From a virus, in IMG/VR virus record IMGVR_UViG_3300006793_000017, positions 27,814-91,813 of that record: a stretch of DNA of 64,000 nucleotides; one strand, given 5' to 3'. The translations under genes and the position numbers were made by a program. The first letter of the stretch is position 1. Each line of letters starts with the position of its first letter. Below, piece after piece: positions 8,632 through 17,194 of the stretch. The notes under the pieces were generated by a model. The model did no database searches, had not been told where the DNA came from, and saw only the letters and a list, made by a program, of their open reading frames with translations.

Positions 8632-10236
8632 ATGGCTGAAAAAGAATATATTGTCACAGTAAAAGCCGGTATTGATCTTAATGCATTTGATGCAGAAATG
8701 GTTGCATCATTTGGCGATGAAACTATTCCAAGCAGAAGCGTTGAAATTGCAAATGCACGTCCGGCCTCACAAAGAAACACACATTATTACTTGTCAGATG
8801 ATGAAGCAACTACACTTGCTAACGACAGCAGAGTAATAGCAGTTGAGATTCCACCAGAACAAAGAGATGATATTGAGATTACACTTAGAGCAAGGCAGTC
8901 AGGAACATTCTATAGAGGTTCCGGCAGCGCAGGTAACATTGATAACTGGGGACTTAAACGTTGTCAGAGTTTAACAGAAAACTATGGTAATGGTAGCACA
9001 CCTTCCGGCGAACAGATAGTTACACAAATAACAGAAGATTACTTGTATCCACTAGATGGTACAGGTGTTGATGTTGTTATTCAAGATTCGGGTATTGAAC
9101 CCTTGCATCCAGAATGGCAAGATGCTAACGGTGTTTCTAGATTAGTTGAGCTAGACTGGTATGATGGATTCAGCGGCGGTGGCTCAATGCCTGCAGAACA
9201 TTACACAGACTATCATGGCCATGGAACACACTGCGCTGGCACAGTTGCAGGTAAAACATTTGGTTGGGCAAAGAATGCAAAAATATATGCAGTAAAGATG
9301 ATTCCAGGAACAGCAGATCCTAATGGTGGTATTCCTATTTCAGATTGTTTTGATGTTATTAGAGAATGGCACAATAACAAACCAGTTACAAGCACAGGAT
9401 ATAAAAGACCAACTATTGTTAATATGAGTTGGGGATACGGAACTAATATTCCACAAGCAACAACGCCAGTAGGCGGAAGTTACAGAGGAACTAATTGGTT
9501 TTGGGGAACAACATACAATAATGTTTCCGACTTATGGGCAAACACAGGTGTTGTACCTTATGTAGGTTCAAGATGGAAAATACCTGTACAGGTTGCATCA
9601 GTTGATGCTGATGTAGAAGAACTTATTAATGCAGGAGTACATGTCTGTATTGCAGCAGGAAATGATTATTACAAAGTTACAACTTCAGGAGAAATTGATT
9701 ATAATAACACAGTTTCGTGGACTAGTTACGGAACACAGTTTTACAATAGACCTCCTTCTCCATATGCAACAGGAGCATTTAACGTAGGAAACATTGACAG
9801 TAGAATTCTTAACGATCAAGATGTAACAAAGCCAGACAGTATGAAAGGCCCAGCGGTAACAATATGGGCACCTGGTACAAATATTATTAGTGCATGTTCA
9901 CAGATATCAGAAATAGGTGGCCCAACACCATATAAATTAGATCCTGCATTTGGACAGCAATCTATTAGTGGTACAAGTATGGCATGTCCGCAAGTATGTG
10001 GTGTAGGAGCATTACATTTACAAGCAAAGCCTGAACTAACACCAGCACAATTAAAGCAAGAAATAGAAGCAAATTCGCCACAAGCAATGTATTCAACAGG
10101 GCTTTCAAATGATTATAATGCATATACTACTAGTATTATGGGGTCTGAAGGTAGAATATTATACAACAAATATAAGACAGATGAGTCACATAAAATTCAA
10201 GGTAGTGTTACTATCACAAACTTAGGTATCGCATAA
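8632..10236 (+). CDS. Subtilisin-like serine protease (peptidase S8)
   Basis: A 534-residue subtilase. The catalytic triad is visible: Asp152 in VVIQDSGIE, His197 in YHGHGTHCAGTVAG, Ser449 in ISGTSMACPQ, with the oxyanion Asn354 in AAGND. Residues 1-85 (EYIVTVKAG...; SRVIAVEIPP) resemble an I9-type inhibitory propeptide. No signal peptide is seen, as expected for a virion-borne or intracellular phage enzyme. It sits ten bases after one fibre-like gene and just before another, and shares their late transcription. It might cut fibres during maturation or host surface proteins at infection; the sequence does not decide between these. Confidence 0.92.
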   Translation: MAEKEYIVTVKAGIDLNAFDAEMVASFGDETIPSRSVEIANARPASQRNTHYYLSDDEATTLANDSRVIAVEIPPEQRDDIEITLRARQSGTFYRGSGSAGNIDNWGLKRCQSLTENYGNGSTPSGEQIVTQITEDYLYPLDGTGVDVVIQDSGIEPLHPEWQDANGVSRLVELDWYDGFSGGGSMPAEHYTDYHGHGTHCAGTVAGKTFGWAKNAKIYAVKMIPGTADPNGGIPISDCFDVIREWHNNKPVTSTGYKRPTIVNMSWGYGTNIPQATTPVGGSYRGTNWFWGTTYNNVSDLWANTGVVPYVGSRWKIPVQVASVDADVEELINAGVHVCIAAGNDYYKVTTSGEIDYNNTVSWTSYGTQFYNRPPSPYATGAFNVGNIDSRILNDQDVTKPDSMKGPAVTIWAPGTNIISACSQISEIGGPTPYKLDPAFGQQSISGTSMACPQVCGVGALHLQAKPELTPAQLKQEIEANSPQAMYSTGLSNDYNAYTTSIMGSEGRILYNKYKTDESHKIQGSVTITNLGIA

Positions 10237-10239
10237 ATA
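10232..10239 (+). promoter_or_regulatory. Late promoter before second fibre gene
   Basis: CATAAATA overlapping the stop codon of the protease gene. It is followed by AGTAGAGGAACAA, which holds a ribosome site, and the ATG at 10259. This gives a leader of about 12-15 bases. Confidence 0.6.
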
Positions 10240-10258
10240 CAGTAGAGGAACAAATATT

Positions 10259-11887
10259 ATGGCACTAGCATTTCCAAACAGTCCTTTAGTAGGAGACCAA
10301 TATACAAGCGGTGGCGTTACATGGCAATGGAACGGTACAACTTGGGATATCGTTATCTCTGGTGGAGGCGGTGGAGGCGGTGGTTCAAGCCTATCATTTG
10401 CTACTATTGCAGTATCAGGACAAGATAACGTTTCAGCAGATAGTGGAGCAGATACACTAACACTAGTTGCTGGTGCAGGAATGTCTATCACTACAAATGC
10501 TAGTACAGATACAGTTACACTAACATCAAGCGGCGGCGGAGCAGGCGGAAATATATTTTCAACTATTTCAACTGATACAGGTGCAGATGTTGTAGCAGAT
10601 GCTTCAACAGATACATTAACACTTACAGGTGGAACAAATATTCAATCAGTAGGTGATGCAGCATTAGATAAAGTAACGCTTGATATGATTCCTTTTTCAA
10701 TTGATTTTTTATCAGATGTAGATACTACAACAACAGTACCAACAACAGGACAAGTTCTAAAGTGGAACGGTACATCTTGGGTGCCAGGTGTTGATAGTAC
10801 AACAGGTGGCGCAGGTACTGATGCAGATACACTAGATGGTTTTGACAGTTCATACTTTTTAAATTATAATAACCTAAGTAACAAACCTAGTTTATTAGCA
10901 CTTACAGCCTTAAGCGTTGGTGCTAATGCAACAGCATCGGGTAACGGTGGACTTGCATATGATGATTCAACAGGTGTGTTTACTTACACACCACCTAATC
11001 TTACAAGTTTCTTAACAAGTGTAGCATTTACTGACATAACAAGTAAACCAACTACAATTGCAGGTTACGGAATTACAGATGCTTTCGATGGAGCATATAG
11101 CTCACTTACAGGTACACCAAGTATTCCATCAAATAACAATCAGTTAATTAACGGTGCAGGATACATTACAGGAATTGGTTCATTGTCTATTGATGCACTA
11201 AGTGATGTTGACACAACAACTGCTGCACCAACAAGCGGACAAGTACTTTCTTGGAACGGCAGTAACTGGGCACCTTCAGCATCCGGCGGTGGTGGAGATG
11301 TAAACCAAAATGCGTTCTCTACTATTATGGTAGCAGGACAAAGTGATGTTGTAGCAGACAATCCAACTGACACACTAACACTTACAGCCGGTACAAACAT
11401 TACACTTACAACAAACGCAAGTGGCGATAGTGTTACTATTACAGCATCAGGTGGCGGAGCAACAGACTTTGACGACTTAGGTGATGTAACATCAGCAGGA
11501 TTAAAAGTTTCAGATGTTTACTTGCCAGCAATTACACAATTGGTTGTTGGACACTCAGGTACTTCGTCATATAGTTTTGATCAATATTCTGGGGGCAATC
11601 CTACAATTTATGCAATTAGCGGAACAACTATTGCATTTAACTTACAGGGTGTTTCATCAAGTCATCCATTCCAAATTCAAAACGCAGCAGGTTCAGCATA
11701 CGATACAGGACTAGTACATGTAACAGATACTGGAACAGTAACTACAGGTTCTAGTGCAAATGCAAGAACTGGTGGAATATTATATTGGAAAGTTCCTGAA
11801 GGAATATCAGGTGGTTACAGATATCAGTGTACTAGCCACGCTGCTATGGTAGGTTCAATTAATATTAAGAGTTTTGGTTCAATCTAG
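10259..11887 (+). CDS. Fibre-like structural protein with C-terminal cupredoxin-like domain
   Basis: A 542-residue, Gly/Thr/Ser-rich protein. The N-terminus (LAFPNSPLVGDQYTSGGVTWQWNGTTWDI) is a common marine-phage fibre start. Three related blocks read FxTIxVxGQxxVxAD...DTLTL.AGxxI, and two blocks read LSDVDTTT..PT.GQVL.WNG..W. The last ~110 residues look like a small blue-copper fold: H469 in SSHPFQIQ, then C524, H527 and M530 in YQCTSHAAM (C-x2-H-x2-M, the ligand spacing of amicyanin). Copper binding is an inference. The gene converges on the minus-strand neck genes, overlapping the next stop by four bases. Confidence 0.8.
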   Translation: MALAFPNSPLVGDQYTSGGVTWQWNGTTWDIVISGGGGGGGGSSLSFATIAVSGQDNVSADSGADTLTLVAGAGMSITTNASTDTVTLTSSGGGAGGNIFSTISTDTGADVVADASTDTLTLTGGTNIQSVGDAALDKVTLDMIPFSIDFLSDVDTTTTVPTTGQVLKWNGTSWVPGVDSTTGGAGTDADTLDGFDSSYFLNYNNLSNKPSLLALTALSVGANATASGNGGLAYDDSTGVFTYTPPNLTSFLTSVAFTDITSKPTTIAGYGITDAFDGAYSSLTGTPSIPSNNNQLINGAGYITGIGSLSIDALSDVDTTTAAPTSGQVLSWNGSNWAPSASGGGGDVNQNAFSTIMVAGQSDVVADNPTDTLTLTAGTNITLTTNASGDSVTITASGGGATDFDDLGDVTSAGLKVSDVYLPAITQLVVGHSGTSSYSFDQYSGGNPTIYAISGTTIAFNLQGVSSSHPFQIQNAAGSAYDTGLVHVTDTGTVTTGSSANARTGGILYWKVPEGISGGYRYQCTSHAAMVGSINIKSFGSI

Positions 11888-12147
11888 CATTTAAGATCTT
11901 TCAATCTTTTATCAAGCATTTTTCTAACAACAGCAATGTCCTGACGTTGTTCTGTTGCTTGTGTCATAGCCTTTGCATCATATGCAAGGTTTGCATGAAC
12001 TTCATCTAATTTTTTTACTACATTAATAAGTTTTTCAAGCAGTCCGTTGCATTGCGCTTTCTCTGCTTCGTCGAGTACGTTTTGAATTCTTTCATGAAAA
12101 TCTCTAACGTCTTTTTGAAATCTAGGTTCTTCAGATAGTATTAGCAT
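11884..12147 (-). CDS. Helical protein of unknown function
   Basis: An 87-residue protein, almost wholly charged and helical (FQKDVRDFHERIQNVLDEAEKA ... LDEVHANL ... RKMLDKRLKDL), probably a coiled coil. It is the last gene of the minus-strand gp14-gp15-Nudix-like group. Its start overlaps the end of the Nudix-like gene by 17 bases and its stop overlaps the convergent fibre gene. No family recognised. Confidence 0.7.
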   Translation of the reverse strand: MLILSEEPRFQKDVRDFHERIQNVLDEAEKAQCNGLLEKLINVVKKLDEVHANLAYDAKAMTQATEQRQDIAVVRKMLDKRLKDLKC

Positions 12148-12520
12148 CTTTGTGTAACTCCAAAATAGTTTCTATTTTTGTTCTTATTAGATTATTATTT
12201 AATGTGTTTCTAAGTCCAGTATGTAAATTCTTGGGCAAGTAATTTAAATCACACCAACTCATTGTATTTGCTTTTGTAGTTAAAAATTCTTTCTTTACTA
12301 AACAAATATAAGTTCCGTATTCAAAACCTTTATCTTGGCTCAAATACAATTCAATAGGAACAATTTTACCTTTAGAAAAATCTTCTTGTAATTCTAAACT
12401 GTCATCAATTACAGAAGTTTTTCTTGCAAACGTAGGAACAGACCACTTTTCATTCTCTAAGATTAGTAGTATTCGTTGAGTGTCTGTTGACAGATATAGT
12501 ATTCCTGCTCTCTTTTGCAT
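12131..12520 (-). CDS. Degenerate Nudix-fold protein
   Basis: A 129-residue protein patterned on the small Nudix hydrolases found next to structural genes in T4-like cyanophages. The N-terminal AGILYLSTDTQRILLILEN...WSVPTF strand pair, the FEYGTYICLV middle and the C-terminal NLHTGLRNTLNN...KIETIL helix all fit. The catalytic Nudix box (GX5EX7REUXEEXGU) is not there: between VPTF and PIELY only about 30 residues without REXXEE are found. It is probably not an active hydrolase of the usual kind and may have a structural or binding role. The fold assignment is by pattern memory. Confidence 0.55.
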   Translation of the reverse strand: MQKRAGILYLSTDTQRILLILENEKWSVPTFARKTSVIDDSLELQEDFSKGKIVPIELYLSQDKGFEYGTYICLVKKEFLTTKANTMSWCDLNYLPKNLHTGLRNTLNNNLIRTKIETILELHKDANTI

Positions 12521-12528
12521 TAAAATAC

Positions 12529-14025
12529 TTATGCTGGGTTAGGGTCAATTCTCCAATAACCTGGCGAGTATTCACCTTCGAATGATTTAAGCCATTCAGT
12601 ACCCGTCCATTTATATTGGATGCCTGTTTTTAAATTTTGGAAATATGTTGGATTTGCTAGTGTGTTTGGATCAGCTAATGTAACCCAGTTTGTACCATTC
12701 CATTCAATAATAGCATTGGCTACAATAATAGGGTCTTCACCTGTTGTTCCTTTCCATGCATCAGGACCATCATACGCTTCATTGTATGGAGTTTCTCTAT
12801 AACTTTGTCCAACGTTATCACTATCGTTAATATTATCAAGAACTAGATATCGTGTACCTAGTGGTATTGCTGTATAACTTCCCCATTTCTCAATAGGATT
12901 AAACTTGTAAGGATCAATAATAGCATCAACAGTAGCACGGGCAGCAACGCCATTTACAGTTGAAGCAATAGTAGTATTAGTTGGAATAGTATCTTGATCA
13001 AATGTTATTAACAATACTTTAGGGTTAGAAGGATTAACAGCATACGATCCAACCATTTCAAATCCTGTAGGCTGTCTAAAGTATATTCTTGCTCCTGCTT
13101 TAAATCCGCCTAATCTATCTAACACAGCATTCCAATCAATTTCTGTAGTTTTACTTTTTTGTTCTTTAACATCAATTCCTAAAGCATTTACTGCTTCATC
13201 ATCGTCTACAATAGTTAAGTCATAATCGAATGGTTGATTGTTGTTTGATTTAAACAATAACACACCGTAACGTGCATTCATGTATTGAGTAGATTGTGCT
13301 GTTGTAGCATCATAAACTAAGTCATTTAAATTTGCTACATCACCAGTCTCTGTAAATATGTTTGCAATAACACTTCTAACAACTCCAAGTTTTTTAACTT
13401 TAGTTGGCGGAGAAATGTATATTGGCATTGTAAATTCTAGTGTGCATACATCAATGTCGTCGTCAACTCCTGTAGGCACGTTACGTGATGTAAAGTTAGT
13501 TGATTCTAAATTAATTACACTTAAACTGGTCCAGTCAATATAGTTGTCTGTTGTTTGAATAGCCATAGATGGATTAAACAACACTAATATTTGTTCTAGT
13601 ATTTGTAATTTTTGATCTGTATTAGAAGTCCAAATATCTGCTTTCATTGTTAAGATAAAAGGAGTAGGCATAAGTCTTTCAACAGTGTATGCGTTACCTT
13701 GTGCGCCTGTGTAGTTAGGCTCACCTGTGCTTTCGTCAAATGTAAAGTCTCTTTCTCTTACACTCATTTTACTAACAAATGAAGGATCAGTTAAACGATC
13801 TCTATCAATTTGCAATCCTGAAATGTAACAAGACATACGAGGAACAGTAGGTAACTTGTTCTCAGAATTTTCTCTGATAATTGAAGCAACCTGTCTTGTA
13901 AGATCACCATACATAACAGGAATTGTTTGCTGAGTTTTATCACCTGCTTCATATTTAAAGCCTATGAAAGCTCTCATAAACTGAGTTACGTATCTTCTTA
14001 TTTGTCCGTCGTAAAAGAAATCCAT
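12529..14025 (-). CDS. 15: Tail sheath stabiliser/completion protein, gp15-like
   Basis: A 498-residue protein whose N-terminal ~220 residues match T4 gp15 (272 aa). The start FFYDGQIRRYVTQFMRAF parallels gp15 FYNSSFRRYATLMGDLF, and ADIWTSNTDQKLQILEQILVLFNP parallels the gp15 FxRYEDDMFQIVEQILPYFQP segment. gp15 caps the sheath and tube at the head-proximal end. The protein is nearly twice the T4 length. The extra C-terminal half includes two W-rich units (WNGTNWVTLADP..., YKWTGTEWLK) like those in the fibres and the sheath insertion. Its start overlaps the gp14 stop by one base. Confidence 0.78.
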   Translation of the reverse strand: MDFFYDGQIRRYVTQFMRAFIGFKYEAGDKTQQTIPVMYGDLTRQVASIIRENSENKLPTVPRMSCYISGLQIDRDRLTDPSFVSKMSVRERDFTFDESTGEPNYTGAQGNAYTVERLMPTPFILTMKADIWTSNTDQKLQILEQILVLFNPSMAIQTTDNYIDWTSLSVINLESTNFTSRNVPTGVDDDIDVCTLEFTMPIYISPPTKVKKLGVVRSVIANIFTETGDVANLNDLVYDATTAQSTQYMNARYGVLLFKSNNNQPFDYDLTIVDDDEAVNALGIDVKEQKSKTTEIDWNAVLDRLGGFKAGARIYFRQPTGFEMVGSYAVNPSNPKVLLITFDQDTIPTNTTIASTVNGVAARATVDAIIDPYKFNPIEKWGSYTAIPLGTRYLVLDNINDSDNVGQSYRETPYNEAYDGPDAWKGTTGEDPIIVANAIIEWNGTNWVTLADPNTLANPTYFQNLKTGIQYKWTGTEWLKSFEGEYSPGYWRIDPNPA

Positions 14026-15404
14026 TAATCGTCTGCCTTGGGTCTAAGAGCTTTACTCAAACTCTGTTTCTCTTCAATTTGTTTACCACCTATATTATTA
14101 ACTGTTGTGTTGTTAATAAATGAATCCTTACCTTTACTTATTGCAGGATCGTGTCCAGCAAAATCTTTACCTGCACCTACTTGACTTGGACCTAAGTTAC
14201 TTCTTGTCATTCTTACATCATCTTCAGTTTTTCTCCAACGTATTCCGTCAAATCTAAACAAGCGTGTAGGTTTGTAATCAGTACGTAAGTGAAATTGTCC
14301 TTCAATAGGATTGAGAGGAAATGCTATACCTTGTGTAAACGGTGCACCATTTTCTGGTAACCCGTCACCAATTAGATAACCTTTATATGCATTACCTTCT
14401 GGTGTTTGGTATGCAGTGTCAGCAGTAACAGACATATAAACTTCGTTACCTTTGTCATCAAGTAATGTATTACCATCTTTGTCTGTACTAGGAATTAGTA
14501 AGTCATCACTGTCAGCTGTAACAAGTTCTGTGTTACCTTGATTGTCAGTTTGCATAGTATAAAATCTACTAGTGTCATAACCTGACTCTGGTGAATCTGC
14601 TTCAGCTTGATCAAGTACCGCTTGTGTAACTTGCATTTCTTTTTCATACGTACTCATAATATCTTTGAGTGTATCTGCAAGTTTGTAATAAGTTGAGTTA
14701 GGTGGTTCAACACCTGTAACTTCTGATATAACTTGATACTTTTCACCATTAGGAGCAATAACTATATCTCCTGGGAAGTAAGTTGACTCAGCATTCCAAG
14801 TACCTTTTAGTGCTTCTTGGTCTGCTATACCATCTAAAATTTGTTTGAATTCTTGTGAATCTACTAATGGTTTACACTTTGCTCTGTACAAGTGTGGATA
14901 CCATGTATTTGAAAATCCTTCTGCTGCACGATTAACATCTTCAATTACATAAAAACGTTTTAGTGCATAATTTAAATCATTAAGAGCATGTTCGTCATCT
15001 AAGTGAGGCAATTCAATAACATCGCCTGACATAATTTTTCTACCTAGTTTTTCGACAGTATCATTAATATGAAATGTAATAAACACTGTATCATTTTGTA
15101 GAAATAAGCCAAACTGACTTAGATTAAAATCAATGTCTTGTACATTATATACACCACGTAATCTGTAAACATCTGGATCATACTTGCGATCTCTATTTTC
15201 TAAGAACAGCATATCCTGAATATTTGTAGGATCATCTGTACTATATGTTGGTGTTGATGGTGTGTTTTCCTGTGAATTTCCTGGGCCTATGTACTTGTGT
15301 ACTAATACATCGGTACCGCCCACTTGGAACATTTCCCAAACGGTTTTATCTTGAAATTTGTAATCGTTCCCTTTTTCGGGTCTATATAAACTGAGTCTTG
15401 GCAT
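14025..15404 (-). CDS. 14: Neck protein, gp14-like
   Basis: A 459-residue protein next to gp13 and gp15, as expected for a T4 neck module. The segment DTVFITFHINDTVEKLGRKI followed by SGDVIELPHL and LKRFYVIEDVNRAAEGFS is the conserved core, comparable to T4 gp14 (DEVTLSINP, GDLIYFPM, LFEINWVEP). It is longer than T4 gp14 (256 aa). A late box on the minus strand nine bases before the ATG drives it. The assignment rests on motif pattern plus neighbourhood. Confidence 0.72.
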   Translation of the reverse strand: MPRLSLYRPEKGNDYKFQDKTVWEMFQVGGTDVLVHKYIGPGNSQENTPSTPTYSTDDPTNIQDMLFLENRDRKYDPDVYRLRGVYNVQDIDFNLSQFGLFLQNDTVFITFHINDTVEKLGRKIMSGDVIELPHLDDEHALNDLNYALKRFYVIEDVNRAAEGFSNTWYPHLYRAKCKPLVDSQEFKQILDGIADQEALKGTWNAESTYFPGDIVIAPNGEKYQVISEVTGVEPPNSTYYKLADTLKDIMSTYEKEMQVTQAVLDQAEADSPESGYDTSRFYTMQTDNQGNTELVTADSDDLLIPSTDKDGNTLLDDKGNEVYMSVTADTAYQTPEGNAYKGYLIGDGLPENGAPFTQGIAFPLNPIEGQFHLRTDYKPTRLFRFDGIRWRKTEDDVRMTRSNLGPSQVGAGKDFAGHDPAISKGKDSFINNTTVNNIGGKQIEEKQSLSKALRPKADD

Positions 15405-15412
15405 CGTATAAC

Positions 15413-15420
15413 TATTTACC
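15413..15420 (-). promoter_or_regulatory. Late promoter for gp14 group
   Basis: GGTAAATA on the minus strand, eight bases before the ATG at 15404. It is back to back with the gp13 promoter, with 15 bases between the boxes. Confidence 0.55.
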
Positions 15421-15435
15421 TAAAGTTGCGAAAGG

Positions 15436-15443
15436 CATAAATA
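15436..15443 (+). promoter_or_regulatory. Late promoter for gp13
   Basis: CATAAATA followed by CTTAT and the ATG at 15449. This is the recurrent box-N5-ATG arrangement that implies a leaderless message. Confidence 0.7.
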
Positions 15444-15448
15444 CTTAT

Positions 15449-16207
15449 ATGAGCCAAATAGAAACAGCAAAACAAGAAGTATTCGACTATTGTAAAGCAA
15501 TGCTAGGCGATGGAATGATCGATGTCGAGCTAGATCCTATTCACTATGATACAGGACTAAAACGTGCTTTAGGTGTTTTTCGACAGCGAAGCGACAATGC
15601 CGTTGAAGAAAGTTACATAACACTTACGCTAGAAAAAGATAAAAACGAATATATTTTGCCACATGAAATACAGCAAGTAAGGCAGATATATAGAAGAAGT
15701 GTTGGTAGTAGAACAGGTAACGGTACAGGCGGTACAGTGTTTGAACCTTTCAACTTAGCATACACTAATACATATTTGTTAAGCTCAACTAACATGGGCG
15801 GACTTGCAACTTATGAATTATTTGCACAGTATCAAGAACTTGTTGGAAAGATGTTTGGATCGTTTATCAATTTTACTTGGAATCCTCAAAGTAAAAAGTT
15901 AATTATTATGCAGCGTCCAAGAGGAGAAGAACAAGTACTTCTTTGGGCATATAATGAAAAGCCTGACTATACAATTTTACAAGATGTATATGCAGGGCAA
16001 TGGATTAAAGATTATACACTAGCAAACTGTAAAGTAATGTTAGGACAAGCAAGAGAGAAATTTGCAAGTATTGCAGGTCCACAGGGCGGTACAGCTCTAA
16101 ACGGACCATCGTTAAAAGCAGAAGGTACAGCAGATTTAGAAAGACTAACAATGGAACTTACAACTCAAGTTCCGGGTGGTCACGGTTATAGTTGGGTTAT
16201 AGGATAA
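15449..16207 (+). CDS. 13: Neck protein, gp13-like
   Basis: A 252-residue protein. I placed the start at the ATG in MSQIETAKQEVFDYCKAMLG because it sits immediately after a late-promoter box; the frame is open further upstream but through the promoter. The pattern F.DYC...LG...I.VE.D......L..AL..F....D....E.Y, the strand YILPHEIQQVRQIYRR and the C-terminal LGQAREKFASIAGPQGG..LNG fit T4-type gp13, which joins head and tail. It is divergent from gp14. Confidence 0.75.
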   Translation: MSQIETAKQEVFDYCKAMLGDGMIDVELDPIHYDTGLKRALGVFRQRSDNAVEESYITLTLEKDKNEYILPHEIQQVRQIYRRSVGSRTGNGTGGTVFEPFNLAYTNTYLLSSTNMGGLATYELFAQYQELVGKMFGSFINFTWNPQSKKLIIMQRPRGEEQVLLWAYNEKPDYTILQDVYAGQWIKDYTLANCKVMLGQAREKFASIAGPQGGTALNGPSLKAEGTADLERLTMELTTQVPGGHGYSWVIG

Positions 16208-16509
16208 TGAAAGCAGAAGAATTTATGTGGGAAGGCGAAGAACTATACGACGGTATGGTTTGGGGCAGAGGTAAGTCTACTGCAAGAGGCGGAACAGTTA
16301 AAATGAAGTTCCGTTGTCCATCAGGCCCACGCAAAAGCAGACAGGTATCACACCCGTCCAAATGTTGGGATCATCCTAACATTGCACAAGCACAACGTAT
16401 GAAAACTACTCGTGCTAGAACTGGCCCTCAACAGGCTAGACGTCAGTCACGTACCAAAAATATCAATACAGCAACTCGTTTGGTAAGAAGACTTAATAAA
16501 TTCAAATAA
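16207..16509 (+). CDS. Small basic protein, conserved type in marine T4-like phages
   Basis: A 100-residue protein starting MKAEEFMWEGEE. The ATG overlaps the gp13 stop by one base (TAATG), and I reject an in-frame start five codons upstream for that reason. The acidic N-terminus gives way to a strongly basic, Arg/Lys-rich C-terminal half (FRCPSGPRKSRQVSHPSKCW ... RRLNKFK) with two cysteines. It could bind nucleic acid or the neck. Function not recognised. Confidence 0.75.
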   Translation: MKAEEFMWEGEELYDGMVWGRGKSTARGGTVKMKFRCPSGPRKSRQVSHPSKCWDHPNIAQAQRMKTTRARTGPQQARRQSRTKNINTATRLVRRLNKFK

Positions 16510-16514
16510 AATAC

Positions 16515-16543
16515 TTGACATTCACTGTCTATCCTAGTATACT
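16515..16543 (+). promoter_or_regulatory. Sigma70-like promoter for dNMP kinase
   Basis: TTGACA (16515-16520), 17-base spacer, TATACT (16538-16543). It matches the bacterial housekeeping consensus, so it is probably used early by host polymerase. Confidence 0.8.
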
Positions 16544-16573
16544 GTAAAGTATATTAACTAGGAGAGTATATTT

Positions 16574-17194
16574 GTGATTATTGGTGTATGTGGTTTTATC
16601 GGTAGCGGCAAAGACACTGTCGCTGATTATCTAGTAAACTTTCACGAATTTAGAAGAGAAAGTTTTGCTGATACATTAAAAGATGCAGTTGCAGCAGTGT
16701 TTGGATGGGACCGAACTTTACTTGAAGGAAGAACAAAAGAAGCACGTGAATGGCGTGAAGAAGTAGATCCTTGGTGGGCAGAAAGACTTGGAATGCCAAC
16801 ATTAACACCAAGGTGGGTATTGCAATATTGGGGTACTGAAGTGTGCCGTAAGAGCTTTCATGATGATATTTGGATTGCTAGTTTAGAGAACAAAATACGT
16901 AATTCTAAAGATGATATTATTGTAAGTGATGTACGTTTTCCTAATGAAGTAAAAGCAATTAAGAATCAAAATGGTAAGATGATATGGGTACAACGTGGAC
17001 GTTTGCCTAAATGGTATGACACAGCACTTGAAGCAAATGCAGGTAGTAATATAGCAATTAATGATCTAAAAGTACAGAAAGTACATGCTTCAGAATGGGC
17101 TTGGGTAGGTACTAAATTTGACCATACTATTCACAATGATATGAAAATTGACGACTTATATAACGAAGTAAAAGCTCTAGTAGTCAGCAGTTAA
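16574..17194 (+). CDS. 1: Deoxynucleoside monophosphate kinase, gp1-like
   Basis: A 206-residue P-loop kinase starting at GTG, with ribosome site AGGAG nine to ten bases before. The N-terminus IIGVCGFIGSGKDTVADYL holds the Walker A motif GFIGSGKDT. Further on, WVLQYWGTEVCR and IIVSDVRFPNEVKAI match the lid and substrate region of T4 gp1-type dNMP kinases, which phosphorylate dTMP, dGMP and modified dCMP for DNA synthesis. A strong sigma70-like promoter precedes it, unlike the late promoters of the structural genes around it. Its 3' end overlaps the convergent HNH gene by 18 bases. Confidence 0.85.
   Translation: MIIGVCGFIGSGKDTVADYLVNFHEFRRESFADTLKDAVAAVFGWDRTLLEGRTKEAREWREEVDPWWAERLGMPTLTPRWVLQYWGTEVCRKSFHDDIWIASLENKIRNSKDDIIVSDVRFPNEVKAIKNQNGKMIWVQRGRLPKWYDTALEANAGSNIAINDLKVQKVHASEWAWVGTKFDHTIHNDMKIDDLYNEVKALVVSS

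Noticed and set aside
6889-11887. Photosynthesis or other classic cyanophage metabolic genes as host evidence
   Set aside because: None of psbA, psbD, hli, talC or phycobilin genes is present anywhere in the window, so a cyanobacterial host cannot be claimed.
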